Below are positions 25,401 to 35,844 of a stretch of DNA of 64,000 nt, in pieces. The notes beneath the pieces were generated by a model. That model was not told the DNA's origin. It did no database searches and saw nothing but the letters and a program-made list of their open reading frames with translations. The position numbers and the translations under genes are program-made. How positions within the stretch are numbered: the first letter of the stretch is position 1; each line of letters begins with the position of its first letter. Source of the DNA: Pelomonas cellulosilytica (lineage in GTDB: Bacteria; Pseudomonadota; Gammaproteobacteria; Burkholderiales; Burkholderiaceae_C); assembly GCF_021353265.1 (NCBI RefSeq), contig NZ_JAJTWU010000009.1:248001-312000 (forward strand). Direction: 5' to 3'.

Positions 25401-27122
25401 ATGAGCAGCCCCGAGATCGACAGCCCAAGCCAGCGGCTGGACCAGCATTTCCACGCCATGCTGGCGCGCTGGACGCGTTCGCTTTCCGTGGTGTCGCCGG
25501 CCCTGGCGCTGGCCGACTGGGCGGCGCACCTGAGCCTGTCACCGGGGCGGCGGCTCGAGCTGGCTGCGCTGGCCCAGCAGCAGGCCGCCGAGCTGGTGGC
25601 CTATGCGCGCGACAGCTGGCAGAGCGCCGACCCGCCCCGGCCGCCGCTGCCCGACCGCCGCTTCGCGGGCCCCGACTGGCAGCACTGGCCCTTCAACGTG
25701 ATGCAGCAGGCCTTCGTGATGCAGGAGGCCTGGTGGGCCGAGGCCACGCGCGGCGTCTGGGGTGTGGACCGGCACCACGGCGAGCTGATGGGCTTCTGGA
25801 CCCGCCAGTGGCTGGACATGGCCTCGCCCGCCAACCTGCCCTGGACCAATCCCGAGGTGCTGCGCCGCACGGCCACCGAGGGCGGCATGAATTTTCTGCG
25901 CGGCGCGCGGGACTGGGTGGATGACGTGCAGCGCCTGGCGACCAGCGCGCCGCCGGCCGGCACCGAGGAGTTCGCCGTCGGCCGCAACCTCGCCACGACG
26001 GCCGGCAAGGTGGTCTGGCGCAACGCGTTGATGGAGCTGATCCAGTACGCGCCGCAGACACCGACCGTCCACGCCGAGCCCCTGCTTGTCGTGCCGGCCT
26101 GGATCATGAAGTACTACATCCTCGACCTGGCGCCCGGCAGCTCGCTGATCGAGCACCTCGTGCAGCAGGGCCACACGGTGTTCGCGATCTCGTGGAAGAA
26201 CCCCGGTGCCGAACAGCGCGAGCTGGGCATGGACGACTACCTGCAGCTGGGCATCGCCGACGCGCTGCGCGCCGTCAACGCCGTCGTGCCGGGGCGGCCT
26301 GTGCACGGCGTGGGCTATTGCCTGGGTGGCACGTTGCTGAGCATCGCCGCTGCCGCGATGGCGCGCGATGGGGACGAGCGCTTCGCATCGCTGACGCTGT
26401 TCGCCGCGCAGACCGATTTCAGCGAGCCCGGCGAGCTGGGCCTGTTCATCGACGAGAGCCAGCTCAGCCTGCTGGAGGCGCAGATGCAGCAGCGCGGCTA
26501 TCTTCGCGCCGACCAGATGGCTGGCGCTTTCCAGATGCTGCGCTCCTATGACCTGCTGTGGTCGCGTCTGGTGCAGGAGTACCTGCTGGGCGAGCGCCCG
26601 GCGCTGAATGCGCTGATGGCCTGGAATGCCGACGCCACCCGAATGCCGGCGCGCATGCATGGCGACTACTTGCGCCAGCTCTTCCTCCACAACGACCTGG
26701 CCGAGGGCCGCTACCTCGCCGGCGGCCGTGCTGTCGCGCTGAGCGACCTGCAAATGCCGATGTTTATCGTCGGCACCGAGACCGACCACGTCGCGCCCTG
26801 GCGCTCGGTCTACAAGCTGCACCACCTCTGCCCGGCCGAGATCCGCTTCGTGCTGACCAGCGGCGGCCACAACGCCGGCATCGTCAGCCCGCCGGGGCAA
26901 GGCCACCGCCACTACCGCGCGGCGACGGCCGCGCCGGGCCAGCCCTATGTCGCGCCGCAGGACTGGTTCGAGCGCACGCCCGTCACCGAGGGCTCCTGGT
27001 GGCCAGCCTGGATCGACTGGCTTGCCGGCCGCGGTGGGCCGCGCGTGAAGCCGCCGCGCCTGGGCGCCAAGGCCGCTCCGGTGCTCGGCGACGCGCCGGG
27101 CACCTACGTGCTGGAGCGATGA
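25401..27122 (+). CDS. phaC: Class I-type poly(3-hydroxyalkanoate) synthase
   Basis: The product has 573 residues. It polymerises hydroxyacyl-CoA into PHA granules in the cytoplasm. The N-terminal PhaC_N domain (~60-230) precedes an alpha/beta-hydrolase fold. The triad is visible: Cys307 in the lipase-like box GYCLGG, Asp462 in GTETDHVAPW and His490 in SGGHNAGI. Length is as usual for class I. The ATG follows GGGAGGACC. fabI begins one base after the stop. phaA, phaB and phasin genes are absent here, so this may be a second synthase dedicated to the local cluster. Confidence 0.93.
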   Translation: MSSPEIDSPSQRLDQHFHAMLARWTRSLSVVSPALALADWAAHLSLSPGRRLELAALAQQQAAELVAYARDSWQSADPPRPPLPDRRFAGPDWQHWPFNVMQQAFVMQEAWWAEATRGVWGVDRHHGELMGFWTRQWLDMASPANLPWTNPEVLRRTATEGGMNFLRGARDWVDDVQRLATSAPPAGTEEFAVGRNLATTAGKVVWRNALMELIQYAPQTPTVHAEPLLVVPAWIMKYYILDLAPGSSLIEHLVQQGHTVFAISWKNPGAEQRELGMDDYLQLGIADALRAVNAVVPGRPVHGVGYCLGGTLLSIAAAAMARDGDERFASLTLFAAQTDFSEPGELGLFIDESQLSLLEAQMQQRGYLRADQMAGAFQMLRSYDLLWSRLVQEYLLGERPALNALMAWNADATRMPARMHGDYLRQLFLHNDLAEGRYLAGGRAVALSDLQMPMFIVGTETDHVAPWRSVYKLHHLCPAEIRFVLTSGGHNAGIVSPPGQGHRHYRAATAAPGQPYVAPQDWFERTPVTEGSWWPAWIDWLAGRGGPRVKPPRLGAKAAPVLGDAPGTYVLER

Positions 27123-27123
27123 C

Positions 27124-27891
27124 ATGACCGGTGAACTGCAAGGCCTGCGCGGCCTCGTCGTCGGCGTCGCCAACGAGCACAGCATCGCCTGGGGCTGCGC
27201 CCGGGCCTGCCACGAGGCCGGCGCCGAGCTGGCCCTGACCTGGCTGAACGACAAGGCCCGGCTCTTCGTCGAGCCGCTGGCCGAGCAGGTCGGCGCGCCG
27301 CTGAGGTTGCCGCTGGACGTCGAGCAGCCGGGTCAGCTGGAAGCGGTCTTCGATGCGATCGGGCGCCGATGGGGCGGGCTGGACTTCCTCGTCCACTCCA
27401 TTGCCTTCGCGCCGCGAGCCGACCTGCAGGGGCGTGTCGTCGACAGCAGCGCCGCCGGCTTCGCGCGGGCCATGGATGTGTCCTGCCACTCGTTGCTGCG
27501 CATGGCGCGGCTGGCCGAGCCGCTGATGAGCGACGGCGGCAGCATCGTCACGATGAGCTACCTCGGCGCCGAAGAGGTGGTCGACAACTACGGGCTGATG
27601 GGTCCGGTCAAGGCCGCGCTGGAATCGAGCGTGCGCTACCTGGCTGCCGAGCTGGGCCCGCTCGGCATCAGCGTCAACGCGGTGTCGCCGGGGCCGATGG
27701 CCACGCGGGCGGCATCGGGGCTGCCGGGCTTCGACGAGTTGATGGCCCGCTCGCGCGAGCGCGCGCCGCTGCGCCGGCTGGTGGACATCGCCGAGGTCGG
27801 CGCGCTGTGCCGCCACCTGGTCAGCCCGCTTGGCCGTGCGCTGACGGGCAATGTGCTCTACGTCGATGGTGGCCTGCACATCCTGGGATGA
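27124..27891 (+). CDS. fabI: Enoyl-[acyl-carrier-protein] reductase FabI
   Basis: The product has 255 residues. It is an NADH-dependent short-chain reductase completing the fatty-acid elongation cycle. The FabI-type nucleotide site shows VVGVANEHSIAWGCA, and the active site has Tyr146, Tyr156 and Lys163, the same numbering as E. coli FabI (MSYLGAEE, NYGLMGPVK). The C-terminus GNVLYVDGGLHILG is typical. Being inside a phaC-efflux-pta-ackA run is unusual for the housekeeping copy, so it may be a second, cluster-specific reductase. It is one base after phaC and 4 bases before the next gene. Confidence 0.9.
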   Translation: MTGELQGLRGLVVGVANEHSIAWGCARACHEAGAELALTWLNDKARLFVEPLAEQVGAPLRLPLDVEQPGQLEAVFDAIGRRWGGLDFLVHSIAFAPRADLQGRVVDSSAAGFARAMDVSCHSLLRMARLAEPLMSDGGSIVTMSYLGAEEVVDNYGLMGPVKAALESSVRYLAAELGPLGISVNAVSPGPMATRAASGLPGFDELMARSRERAPLRRLVDIAEVGALCRHLVSPLGRALTGNVLYVDGGLHILG

Positions 27892-27895
27892 CCCG

Positions 27896-29296
27896 ATGCG
27901 ATTGACTGTTCCCGCCGCCAGCCTGGCGATGCTGCTCGCGGGCTGCGCGCCACTGGCGCCGCAACCCGCTGCCGATGCCGGCCTGCCCGCGCGTTTCGCG
28001 ACGGACGCCGGCGACCCCGCCGCCGCACCGCCCGCCTGGCGCGACTACTTCGCCGACCCGGCCCTGCAGGCCCAGATCGAGCAGGCGCTCACGCACAACC
28101 GTGACCGCGCGCTGGCACTGGCCCGGCTGGACGAGGCCCGTGCCCTGGCCGGTCTGCAGGCCAGCCAGCGCGCGCCGCAGATCGTGCTGGATGCGCAGGG
28201 CCAGCGCACCCGTGTGCCGGCCGACCTGAATCTCACCCGCCGCCCGCTGATGGGCAACGACTTCCAGCTCGGCCTGGGCCTGACCAGCTGGGAGCTGGAC
28301 CTGTGGGGTCGGCTGGCCAGCCTCGACACGGCCGCCCGCCAGGCCTGGCTGGCCAGCGATGCCGCCGCGCAGGCGCTGACGCTGTCCCTGGTGCACCAGG
28401 TTGCGCAGACCTGGCTGCAGCTCGCCGAGCTGGACGAGCGCCTGCGCCTGGCGCGCCGCGCGCTGGACAGCCGCGAGGAGACGCTGCGCATCTTCACGCG
28501 CCGTGTCGAGGTGGGCGCCACCTCGCGGCTCGCGCTGACCCAGGTGCGGCTGCTGCAAACGCAGGCCGCGGCGCTGGTGTCGCAGCTGCAGCAGCAGCGC
28601 GAGGCGCAGTGGCAGGCGTTGACGCTGCTGACCGGCGGCGCGCCCGCGGCCGGCGAACCCCGCCTCACCGAGCTGGCGCCGCTGCGTGCCGGCCTGCCGG
28701 CCGAGCTGCTGCGCCGGCGGCCCGACCTCGTCGCCGCCGAGCACCAACTGCGCGCGGCCGACGCCAACGTGAAGGCGGCCCGCGCCGCCTACCTGCCGCG
28801 CATCGGCCTGACGGCTGCGTTTGGCAGCGCCAGCGCCGAGCTTTCCGGTCTGCTGAAGGCCGGCAGCAGCGCCTGGAGCGTGACGCCCGACGTGGCGCTG
28901 CCGCTGCTGGACGGTGGCCGCCGCGAGCAGGCCCTGGCCGTGCAGCAGGCCCGCCGCCAGCAGGCAGTGCTGGCCTACGAGCGTGCCGTGCAGGGCGCGC
29001 TGCGGGACGTCAACGACGCGCTGTCTGCGCGCCAGCGCTACGCCGAGCAGCTGGACATCGCCGGCCAGACGCTGGCCACTCAGGCCGAGCGCGCCCGCCT
29101 TGCACTGCGCCGCTACGACACCGGCGCCGCCGCCTTCCTCGAAGTGCTGGACGCCCAGCGCGACCTGCTCGCCGCCGAGCAGCAGCAGGTGCAGGCCCGG
29201 CGCGCGCTTCTGGCCAGCCAGGCCGGCCTCTATGCCGCCCTCGGCGGTGGCGACCTCACGACCCCAGAACCCGCCCCCCAGGGAGCCCGCCCATGA
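27896..29296 (+). CDS. Outer-membrane efflux lipoprotein (NodT/OprM family)
   Basis: The product has 466 residues. The lipoprotein signal [17 protein letters not shown] has lipobox LAGC (Cys17). The TolC-like fold has two repeated OEP domains; typical pieces are [33 protein letters not shown] and [19 protein letters not shown]. It forms the outer-membrane channel of tripartite exporters. The HlyD-like adaptor gene overlaps its stop codon (ATGA), so it most likely serves the ABC exporter encoded next rather than an RND pump. It follows fabI by 4 bases. Confidence 0.92.
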   Translation: MRLTVPAASLAMLLAGCAPLAPQPAADAGLPARFATDAGDPAAAPPAWRDYFADPALQAQIEQALTHNRDRALALARLDEARALAGLQASQRAPQIVLDAQGQRTRVPADLNLTRRPLMGNDFQLGLGLTSWELDLWGRLASLDTAARQAWLASDAAAQALTLSLVHQVAQTWLQLAELDERLRLARRALDSREETLRIFTRRVEVGATSRLALTQVRLLQTQAAALVSQLQQQREAQWQALTLLTGGAPAAGEPRLTELAPLRAGLPAELLRRRPDLVAAEHQLRAADANVKAARAAYLPRIGLTAAFGSASAELSGLLKAGSSAWSVTPDVALPLLDGGRREQALAVQQARRQQAVLAYERAVQGALRDVNDALSARQRYAEQLDIAGQTLATQAERARLALRRYDTGAAAFLEVLDAQRDLLAAEQQQVQARRALLASQAGLYAALGGGDLTTPEPAPQGARP

Positions 29297-30366
29297 CTGC
29301 CCCGTTCCTCAAGAAGACCCTGTTGCCCGCCGCGGTGGGCCTGGCCGTGCTGGCGCTGGCCGGCTGGGGCTGGACGCGACTGCGCCCGCAGGGACCGGGT
29401 GAGGCCTTCATGCAGGGCAACGGTCGCATCGAGGCCACCGAAATCGACATCGCCACCAAGCTGCCGGGCCGGCTGCAGGCCGTCATGGCCGGTGAGGGCG
29501 ACTTCGTCGCCGCCGGCCAGCCGCTGGCACGCCTGCAGGTACAGAGCCTGGAGGCCCAGTACGCTGAGGCCCAAGCGCGGCTGCGGCAGGCCGAGTCCGG
29601 GGTCGACAGCGCCCAGGCGCAGGTGGCCGTGCGCGAGAGCGACCGCCGCGCGGCCCAGGCCGTCGTCGCGCAGCGCGAGGCTGAGCTGGATGCCGCGCGC
29701 CGGCGCCTGTCGCGCTCGCAGGCGCTGGCCGAGGAGGGCGCATCGTCCGAGCAGGAGCTGGACGATGACCGGGCCCGCGTGCGCAGCGTCGAGGCGGCGC
29801 TGGCGGCGGCCCAGGCCCAGGTGGCTGCGGCGACGGCCGCCATCGAGGCTGCACGCACCCAGGCCACCGGCATGCAGGCCACGGTCAAGGCCGGCGGTGC
29901 GACGGTGGATCGCGTCAAGGCCGACCTCGATGACGCCGTGCTGACGGCGCCGCGCGCCGGCCGCGTTCAATACCGCATCGCCGAAGCCGGCGAGGTGCTA
30001 GGCGCCGGCGGCAAGGTGCTCAACCTCGTCGACCTCAGCGACGTCTACATGAGCTTCTTCGTGCCCGAGGCCGTGGCCGGCCGGCTGGCGCTGGGCAGCG
30101 AGGTGCGCCTGGTGCTGGACGCCGCGCCCGGCCTGGTCATCCCGGCCAAGGTGTCCTTCGTGGCCAGCACGGCGCAGTTCACGCCCAAGACGGTCGAGAC
30201 CGCCAGCGAGCGCCAGAAGCTGATGTTCCGCGTGCGCGCCCAGATCGCGCCCGAGCTGCTGAGGAAGCACGCCGAGCAGGTCAAGACCGGCCTGCCCGGC
30301 GTGGCCTGGGTGAGGCTGGATGCGCAGCAGCCCTGGCCGGCTTCGCTCGCCAAGGTGATCGACTGA
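29293..30366 (+). CDS. HlyD-family periplasmic adaptor (YhiI-like)
   Basis: The product has 357 residues. One N-terminal membrane helix ([20 protein letters not shown]) anchors the protein in the inner membrane. Then come a biotinyl-lipoyl half ([18 protein letters not shown]), a long Ala/Gln/Arg-rich coiled-coil hairpin (~70-200) and the second lipoyl half and barrel ([22 protein letters not shown]). This is the membrane-fusion partner of ABC exporters. The following RbbA-like and YhhJ-like genes reproduce the E. coli yhiI-rbbA-yhhJ order. Its ATG overlaps the stop of the channel gene by 4 bases. Confidence 0.9.
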   Translation: MTAPFLKKTLLPAAVGLAVLALAGWGWTRLRPQGPGEAFMQGNGRIEATEIDIATKLPGRLQAVMAGEGDFVAAGQPLARLQVQSLEAQYAEAQARLRQAESGVDSAQAQVAVRESDRRAAQAVVAQREAELDAARRRLSRSQALAEEGASSEQELDDDRARVRSVEAALAAAQAQVAAATAAIEAARTQATGMQATVKAGGATVDRVKADLDDAVLTAPRAGRVQYRIAEAGEVLGAGGKVLNLVDLSDVYMSFFVPEAVAGRLALGSEVRLVLDAAPGLVIPAKVSFVASTAQFTPKTVETASERQKLMFRVRAQIAPELLRKHAEQVKTGLPGVAWVRLDAQQPWPASLAKVID

Positions 30367-33074
30367 TGCCGATCGCCCGCCTGCAGGGTCTGAGCCTGCG
30401 CTATGGCGACACGCAGGCGCTGGCAGACGTGACGCTGGATCTGCCGGCCGGCCGCATGCTGGGCCTGATCGGGCCCGATGGCGTCGGCAAGTCCAGCCTG
30501 CTGTCGCTGATTGCCGGTGCGCGTGCGCTACAGCAGGGGCAGCTGGAGGTGCTGGGGGGCGACATGGCCTCGCGTGCCCACCGCGAGTTCGTGTGCCCGC
30601 GCATCGCCTACATGCCGCAAGGCCTGGGCCGCAACCTCTACCCGACGCTGTCGGTCGAGGAGAACCTGCAGTTCTTCGGCCGTCTGTTCGGCCACGGCGC
30701 GGCCGAGCGTCGCCGGCGCATCGACGAGCTCTGCGGCAGCACCGGCCTGCTGCCCTTCCTCGCGCGGCCGGCGGGCAAGCTCTCGGGCGGCATGAAGCAG
30801 AAGCTGGGTCTGTGCTGCGCGCTGATCCACGACCCCGACCTGCTCATCCTCGACGAGCCCACCACCGGCGTGGACCCGCTGTCGCGCGCGCAGTTCTGGC
30901 AGCTCATCGCGCGCATCCGCGCGCAGCGGCCCGGCATGAGCGTCATCGTCGCGACGGCCTACATGGAGGAGGCCGAGGCTTTTGACTGGCTGGTGGCCAT
31001 GGACGCCGGGCGCGTGCTGGCCACCGGCAGCCCGGCCGAGCTGCGCGGCGCGCAGGCCTCTCTGGAGCGGGCCTTCATCGCGCTGCTGCCGGAGGAGCGG
31101 CGGCGCGGCCACCGCGAGGTCGTCGTGCCGCCGCTGGCCGCCGAGGCCGAGGACCAGATCGCCATCGAGGCGCGCGGGCTGACGATGCGCTTCGGCGACT
31201 TCACGGCGGTCGACCATGTCGACTTCCGCATCCGCCGCGGCGAGATCTTCGGCTTTCTCGGCTCCAACGGCTGCGGCAAGTCGACCACGATGAAGATGCT
31301 GACCGGCCTGCTCAGCGCCAGCGAGGGCCAGGCCTGGCTGTTCGGCCGCGAGGTGGACCCGCGCGACCTGCAGACCCGCCGGCGCGTGGGCTACATGACG
31401 CAGGCCTTCTCGCTCTACGCCGAGCTGAGCGTGCGCCAGAACCTCGTGCTGCACGCCCGGCTGTTCGAGGTGCCGGCGGCACGACTGGGGGCGCGCGTCG
31501 ACGAGATGCTGCAGCGCTTCGGGCTGGAGGATCAACAGCACAGCATGCCCGAGGCGCTGCCGCTGGGCATGCGCCAGCGCCTGTCGCTGGCCGTGGCCAT
31601 GGTGCACAGCCCGGAGCTGCTCATCCTCGACGAGCCGACCTCCGGCGTGGACCCGGTGGCGCGCGACATGTTCTGGCAGCTGATGGTCGAGTTGGCACGG
31701 CGCGATGGCGTGACGATCTTCATTTCCACGCATTTCATGAACGAGGCGCTGCGCTGCGACCGCATCTCGCTGATGCACGCCGGCCGCGTGCTGGTCAGCG
31801 ACACGCCAGCCGCCATCCAGGCCGGCCGTGGCGCGGTCAGCCTGGAACAAGCCTTCATCGCCTATCTGCAGGAGGCCACTGGCGAGGCCCCTGCGGCTGA
31901 CGCGGCCGACGCGGCGCCCGCGGTGGCCGCGCCGGCGCCGCCGCGCCGCCGCTTCAGCCCGGCCCGTGCCTGGAGCTACAGCCTGCGCGAGGCGCTGGAG
32001 CTGCGGCGCGACCCGGTGCGCGCGACGCTGGCACTGCTGGGAACGGCATTGCTGATGTTCATCATCGGCTACGGCATCAGCCTGGACGTGGAGAACCTGC
32101 GCTTCGCTGTGCTGGACCAGGACCAGACCGGCCTGAGCCAGAGCTATGCCCAGCGTCTGGCGGGCTCGCGCTATTTTCTGGAGCAGCCGCCGCTGCACGA
32201 CCACGCCGAGCTGGACCGCCGCATGCGGGCCGGCGAGCTGGCGATGGCCATCGAGATTCCGCACGGCTTCGCGCGCGACGTGGCCCGTGGCCATTCGGCG
32301 CAGATCGGCGTCTGGGTGGACGGCGCGATGCCCACGCGCGGCGAGACCTCGCGCGGCTATGTGCAGGCCATGCACCAGCTCTGGCTCGTGGAGATGGCGC
32401 GCGAGCGCTTCGGCGTCACGCTGGCCGCGCCCAGCCATGTGGAGCTGCGCTATCGCTACAACCCCGACGTGAAGAGTCTGCCGGCCATGGTGCCGGCCGT
32501 CATCCCGATGTTGCTGATGATGATCCCGGCCATGCTGACGGCGCTGTCCGTGGTGCGCGAGAAGGAGCTGGGCTCCATCCTCAATCTCTATGTGACGCCG
32601 GTGCGGCGCAGCGAGTTCCTGCTCGGCAAGCAGCTGCCCTACGTGCTGCTGGCGATGCTGAACTTCTTCCTGCTCGTGGTGCTTGCGGTGACAGTGTTCG
32701 GCGTGCCGTTGAAGGGCAGCCTGATGGCGCTGTCGGTGGCCGCGCTGCTCTACGTCGTCGCGGCGACGGGGCTGGGCCTGCTGGCCTCGACCTTTACGCG
32801 CAGCCAGATCGCCGCGCTGTTCGTCACGATGATCGGCACGCTGATTCCCTGCGTGCAGTTCGCGGGGCTGATCGACCCGGTGTCGTCGCTGGAAGGGGTG
32901 GGCTTGCTGATCGGCCGCGTCTATCCGGCGGCGCACTTCCTGACGATCAGCCGGGGCGTGTTCAGCAAGGCGCTGGCCTTGCCCGACTTGTGGTCGAGCC
33001 TCTGGCCATTGGCCGTTGCTGTGCCGGTCATTCTGGGGACTGCGATGCTGCTGTTGAGGAAGCAGGAGAGGTGA
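30366..33074 (+). CDS. RbbA-like ABC protein: two ATPase domains fused to a permease
   Basis: The product has 902 residues. Domain 1 (~1-235) has Walker [10 protein letters not shown] (36-44), signature [10 protein letters not shown] and Walker [14 protein letters not shown]. Domain 2 (~260-490) has Walker [10 protein letters not shown], a degenerate signature [10 protein letters not shown] and [13 protein letters not shown]. The degenerate signature also occurs in RbbA (YhiH) relatives. The rest (~530-902) is an ABC-2 permease with a large periplasmic part between the first and second helices and several helices near the end. It shares one base with the adaptor stop codon (TGATG). E. coli RbbA was described as ribosome-associated; here the context argues for export. 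Confidence 0.9.
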   Translation: MPIARLQGLSLRYGDTQALADVTLDLPAGRMLGLIGPDGVGKSSLLSLIAGARALQQGQLEVLGGDMASRAHREFVCPRIAYMPQGLGRNLYPTLSVEENLQFFGRLFGHGAAERRRRIDELCGSTGLLPFLARPAGKLSGGMKQKLGLCCALIHDPDLLILDEPTTGVDPLSRAQFWQLIARIRAQRPGMSVIVATAYMEEAEAFDWLVAMDAGRVLATGSPAELRGAQASLERAFIALLPEERRRGHREVVVPPLAAEAEDQIAIEARGLTMRFGDFTAVDHVDFRIRRGEIFGFLGSNGCGKSTTMKMLTGLLSASEGQAWLFGREVDPRDLQTRRRVGYMTQAFSLYAELSVRQNLVLHARLFEVPAARLGARVDEMLQRFGLEDQQHSMPEALPLGMRQRLSLAVAMVHSPELLILDEPTSGVDPVARDMFWQLMVELARRDGVTIFISTHFMNEALRCDRISLMHAGRVLVSDTPAAIQAGRGAVSLEQAFIAYLQEATGEAPAADAADAAPAVAAPAPPRRRFSPARAWSYSLREALELRRDPVRATLALLGTALLMFIIGYGISLDVENLRFAVLDQDQTGLSQSYAQRLAGSRYFLEQPPLHDHAELDRRMRAGELAMAIEIPHGFARDVARGHSAQIGVWVDGAMPTRGETSRGYVQAMHQLWLVEMARERFGVTLAAPSHVELRYRYNPDVKSLPAMVPAVIPMLLMMIPAMLTALSVVREKELGSILNLYVTPVRRSEFLLGKQLPYVLLAMLNFFLLVVLAVTVFGVPLKGSLMALSVAALLYVVAATGLGLLASTFTRSQIAALFVTMIGTLIPCVQFAGLIDPVSSLEGVGLLIGRVYPAAHFLTISRGVFSKALALPDLWSSLWPLAVAVPVILGTAMLLLRKQER

Positions 33075-33180
33075 TGCTGCTTCGTTGCTTTGTCTTTCTG
33101 GCCGGGCCCATACCGGGATTTCGTCCCGGCATGGACCTTGCCATCGCCCCACCGCAACTACAGCGGAGCGTCTGACAACC

Positions 33181-34311
33181 ATGCCCCGCCTCAACCTCGC
33201 CCATGTCTACCGCCTCGGCATCAAGGAGCTGTGGAGCCTGTGGCGCGACCCCATGATGCTGGTGCTGATCGCCTATACCTTCAGCATCTCCATCTACGTC
33301 GCCGCGACCGCCATGCCCGAGAGCCTGCGCCACGCGGCCATCGCCATCGTCGACGAGGACGCGTCGCCGCTGTCCGCGCGGCTGGCATCCAGCTTCTATC
33401 CGCCGCAGTTCCGAAGCCCCGACCTGATCGCGGCGCGCGACATTGACGCCGGCATGGACCGCGGCGACTACACCTTCGTGCTCGTCATCCCGCCCGGTTT
33501 CCAGCGCGACGTGCTGGCGGGCCGCCAGCCGGCGCTGCAGCTCAACGTCGACGCGACGCGCATGAGCCAGGCCTTCACCGGCGGCGGCTACATCCAACAG
33601 ATCGTCGCCGGCGAGGTCAATGCCTTCGTGCAGCGCCAGGCCGGCACCACGGCCATGCCGGTGGAGCTGGCGCTACGCATGCGCTTCAACCCCAACCTCG
33701 AGCACGCCTGGTTCGGCTCGCTGATGGAGATCATCAACAACGTGACCATGCTGTCCATCATCCTGACCGGGGCCGCGCTGATCCGCGAGCGCGAGCACGG
33801 CACGGTGGAGCACCTGCTCGTCATGCCGGTCACGCCTGCCGAGATCATGCTGGCCAAGGTCTGGTCCATGGGGCTGGTCGTGCTCGTCGCGGCCATGGCC
33901 TCGCTGGCCCTGGTCGTGCAGGGCGCGTTGCATGTGCCGGTGCAGGGCTCGGTGGCACTGTTCGGCCTGGCCGCGGCGCTGCACCTGTTCGCGACGACGT
34001 CGATGGGCATCTTTCTCGCGACGCTCGCGCGCTCCATGCCGCAGTTCGGCATGCTGCTGGTCCTCGTGCTGCTGCCGCTGCAGATGCTGTCCGGCGGTGT
34101 CACGCCGCGCGAGAGCATGCCGGCGCTGGTTCAGTGGGTCATGGAGGCCGCGCCGACGACCCACTTCGTCGCCGCCGGCCAGGCCATCCTCTATCGCGGT
34201 GCCGGGCTCGAAGTCGTCTGGCCGCAGCTGCTCGCGGTCGCCGCCATCGGCAGCGCGCTGTTCGCCGCGGCGCTGTCACGTTTTCGCAAGACCATCGGCC
34301 TGATGGCCTGA
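33181..34311 (+). CDS. ABC-2 type permease (YhhJ-like)
   Basis: The product has 376 residues. The first helix (MLVLIAYTFSISIYVAA) is followed by a large periplasmic domain (~45-180), then five helices in an ABC-2 arrangement (MLSIILTGAALIREREHGTVEHLLVMPVT is the conserved segment before helix 3, shown in two pieces: ALIREREHGTVEHLL and VMPVTPAEIM). It should pair with the permease half of the RbbA-like protein to form the transmembrane pathway. A gap of 106 bases separates it from the RbbA-like gene. The gap contains a 6-pair hairpin (CCGGGA..TCCCGG) but no obvious gene. Confidence 0.9.
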   Translation: MPRLNLAHVYRLGIKELWSLWRDPMMLVLIAYTFSISIYVAATAMPESLRHAAIAIVDEDASPLSARLASSFYPPQFRSPDLIAARDIDAGMDRGDYTFVLVIPPGFQRDVLAGRQPALQLNVDATRMSQAFTGGGYIQQIVAGEVNAFVQRQAGTTAMPVELALRMRFNPNLEHAWFGSLMEIINNVTMLSIILTGAALIREREHGTVEHLLVMPVTPAEIMLAKVWSMGLVVLVAAMASLALVVQGALHVPVQGSVALFGLAAALHLFATTSMGIFLATLARSMPQFGMLLVLVLLPLQMLSGGVTPRESMPALVQWVMEAAPTTHFVAAGQAILYRGAGLEVVWPQLLAVAAIGSALFAAALSRFRKTIGLMA

Positions 34312-34375
34312 AATGGATGTGAGCCCCTCGCCCAGTATTGCCTCGCTGATCGCGAGCAGTCCCGGTCGGGCACCC

Positions 34376-34411
34376 GCAGGGACGGCTTGGGGCGGACCGG
34401 CGCTCTGCCCT
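34376..34411 (+). repeat. Dispersed GC-rich repeat (copy 4), before the pta gene
   Basis: The core GCAGGGACGGCTTGGGGCGG continues with ACCGGCGCTCTGCCCTG and lines up with the cores at 16624, 20083 and 24554 along CTTGGGGCGG and CCGGCGCT. The outer arms are more diverged. It lies in the 123-base gap between the exporter permease and pta, within one co-directional run, where it may lower read-through or protect the upstream RNA. Confidence 0.5.
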
Positions 34412-34434
34412 GAATGAATGCGACAAGGAGAGTC

Positions 34435-35844
34435 ATGAACCCACCGCGCCTGCAACTGCTGCACAACCGCAGCTTCGACGAGATCGCCGTCGGCGACAGT
34501 GCCTCGCTGGAGCGCACCGTCACGGCGGCCGACCTGCAGCTCTTCGCTGTGCTGTCGGGCGACGTGAATCCGCAGCACCTGGACGCTGGCTTCGCCGCGT
34601 CCACGCGCTTCCATGGCGTCATCGCCCACGGCATGTTCGGCGGTGCGCTGATCTCGGCCGTGCTAGGAACGCGCCTGCCCGGCCCTGGCACCATCTACCT
34701 CGGCCAGACGCTGAAATTCCTCGCTCCCGTGCGCATCGGCGACGTGCTGCAGGTGTGCGTGACCGTCACGTCCCGGGAGGCCGAGCATCGCCGACTGACG
34801 CTGGCCTGCCGGTGTGTGAACCAGCAGGGGCAGACGGTCATCGAGGGCGAGGCTGAGGTCATCGCGCCGAAGGAGCGCATCGAATGGCAGGCCAGCCAGC
34901 TGCCCGAGGTGCGCCTGAGCGAGGGCGGTGGCGGCCTGGCGCGGCTGCTGGCGGCGGTGCGGCCGCTGGGCGCGGTCAAGGTGGCGGTGGTGCATCCGTG
35001 CGATGCCGTCAGCCTCGGGGCTGCGTTGGAGGCGCGTGACGCCGGCCTCATCGAGCCGGTTCTCGTCGCGCCCCGTGCCCGCGTGGAGGCCGTGGCCGCC
35101 GAGCACGGCTGGGATCTTGCCGGCATCGCCATTGACGACGTGGCTCACAGCCATGCCGCCGCCGCGCGCGCGGCCGCGTTGGCCGGGCAGGGCGAGGTGC
35201 AGGCGCTGATGAAGGGCAGCCTGCACACCGACGAGCTGATGACCGCCGTGCTGGACGCCAGCGCCGGCCTGCGCACCAGCCGCCGCGCCAGCCATTGCTT
35301 CCTGATGCAGACGCCGGCCTATCCGCGCCCGTTCATCATCACGGACGCCGCGCTCAACATCGCGCCGACGCTGGAGCACAAGGCCGATATCGTGCGCAAC
35401 GCGATCGATCTGGCCCAGGCCATCGGCGTGGCGCGGCCCAAGGTGGCCATCTTGGCGGCGGTCGAGACCGTCAACGCACACATGCCGGCGACGCTGGACG
35501 CCGCAGCGCTGTGCAAGATGGCCGACCGTGGCCAGATCACCGGCGCGGAGCTGGACGGGCCGCTGGCCTTCGACAACGCCGTCTCCATCGCCGCCGCGCG
35601 CATCAAGGGCATCCAGTCCGGCGTGGCGGGCCAGGCCGACGTGCTCGTCGTGCCCGACCTGGAGAGCGGCAACATGCTGGCCAAGCAGCTCGAATACCTG
35701 GGCGGCGCGGCCAGCGCCGGCATCGTCATGGGAGCCCGCGTGCCCATCGTGCTGACCAGCCGGGCCGACGGCGCCGAGTCCCGCATCGCCTCCTGTGCGC
35801 TGGCCGTGCTGCTGGCCCACCACTACCGGAGCACGCCGCCGTGA
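34435..35844 (+). CDS. Bifunctional enoyl-CoA hydratase (MaoC) / phosphate acyltransferase
   Basis: The product has 469 residues. Residues ~10-145 form a MaoC-like hotdog domain with FAVLSGDVNPQHLD and IAHGMFGGALISAVLG, which carries the hydratase Asp/His pair. Residues ~165-469 form a phosphate acetyl/butyryltransferase domain (ADVLVVPDLESGNMLAKQL, GIVMGARVPIVLTSRAD). Such fusions are annotated as bifunctional enzymes in PHA-producing Proteobacteria and convert acyl-CoA to acyl phosphate. The ATG at 34435 has a strong AAGGAG site. ackA overlaps its stop (GTGA), so acyl phosphate probably goes straight to the kinase. Confidence 0.9.
   Translation: MNPPRLQLLHNRSFDEIAVGDSASLERTVTAADLQLFAVLSGDVNPQHLDAGFAASTRFHGVIAHGMFGGALISAVLGTRLPGPGTIYLGQTLKFLAPVRIGDVLQVCVTVTSREAEHRRLTLACRCVNQQGQTVIEGEAEVIAPKERIEWQASQLPEVRLSEGGGGLARLLAAVRPLGAVKVAVVHPCDAVSLGAALEARDAGLIEPVLVAPRARVEAVAAEHGWDLAGIAIDDVAHSHAAAARAAALAGQGEVQALMKGSLHTDELMTAVLDASAGLRTSRRASHCFLMQTPAYPRPFIITDAALNIAPTLEHKADIVRNAIDLAQAIGVARPKVAILAAVETVNAHMPATLDAAALCKMADRGQITGAELDGPLAFDNAVSIAAARIKGIQSGVAGQADVLVVPDLESGNMLAKQLEYLGGAASAGIVMGARVPIVLTSRADGAESRIASCALAVLLAHHYRSTPP

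Noticed and set aside
28303-29292. Upstream extension of the HlyD-like frame across the efflux lipoprotein gene
   Set aside because: The frame is open by chance in GC-rich DNA; the protein fits its family only from the ATG at 29293.
31540-31600. Second ABC domain with damaged signature (LPLG in place of LSGG)
   Set aside because: RbbA (YhiH) relatives share this change, so it is a family trait and not local decay.
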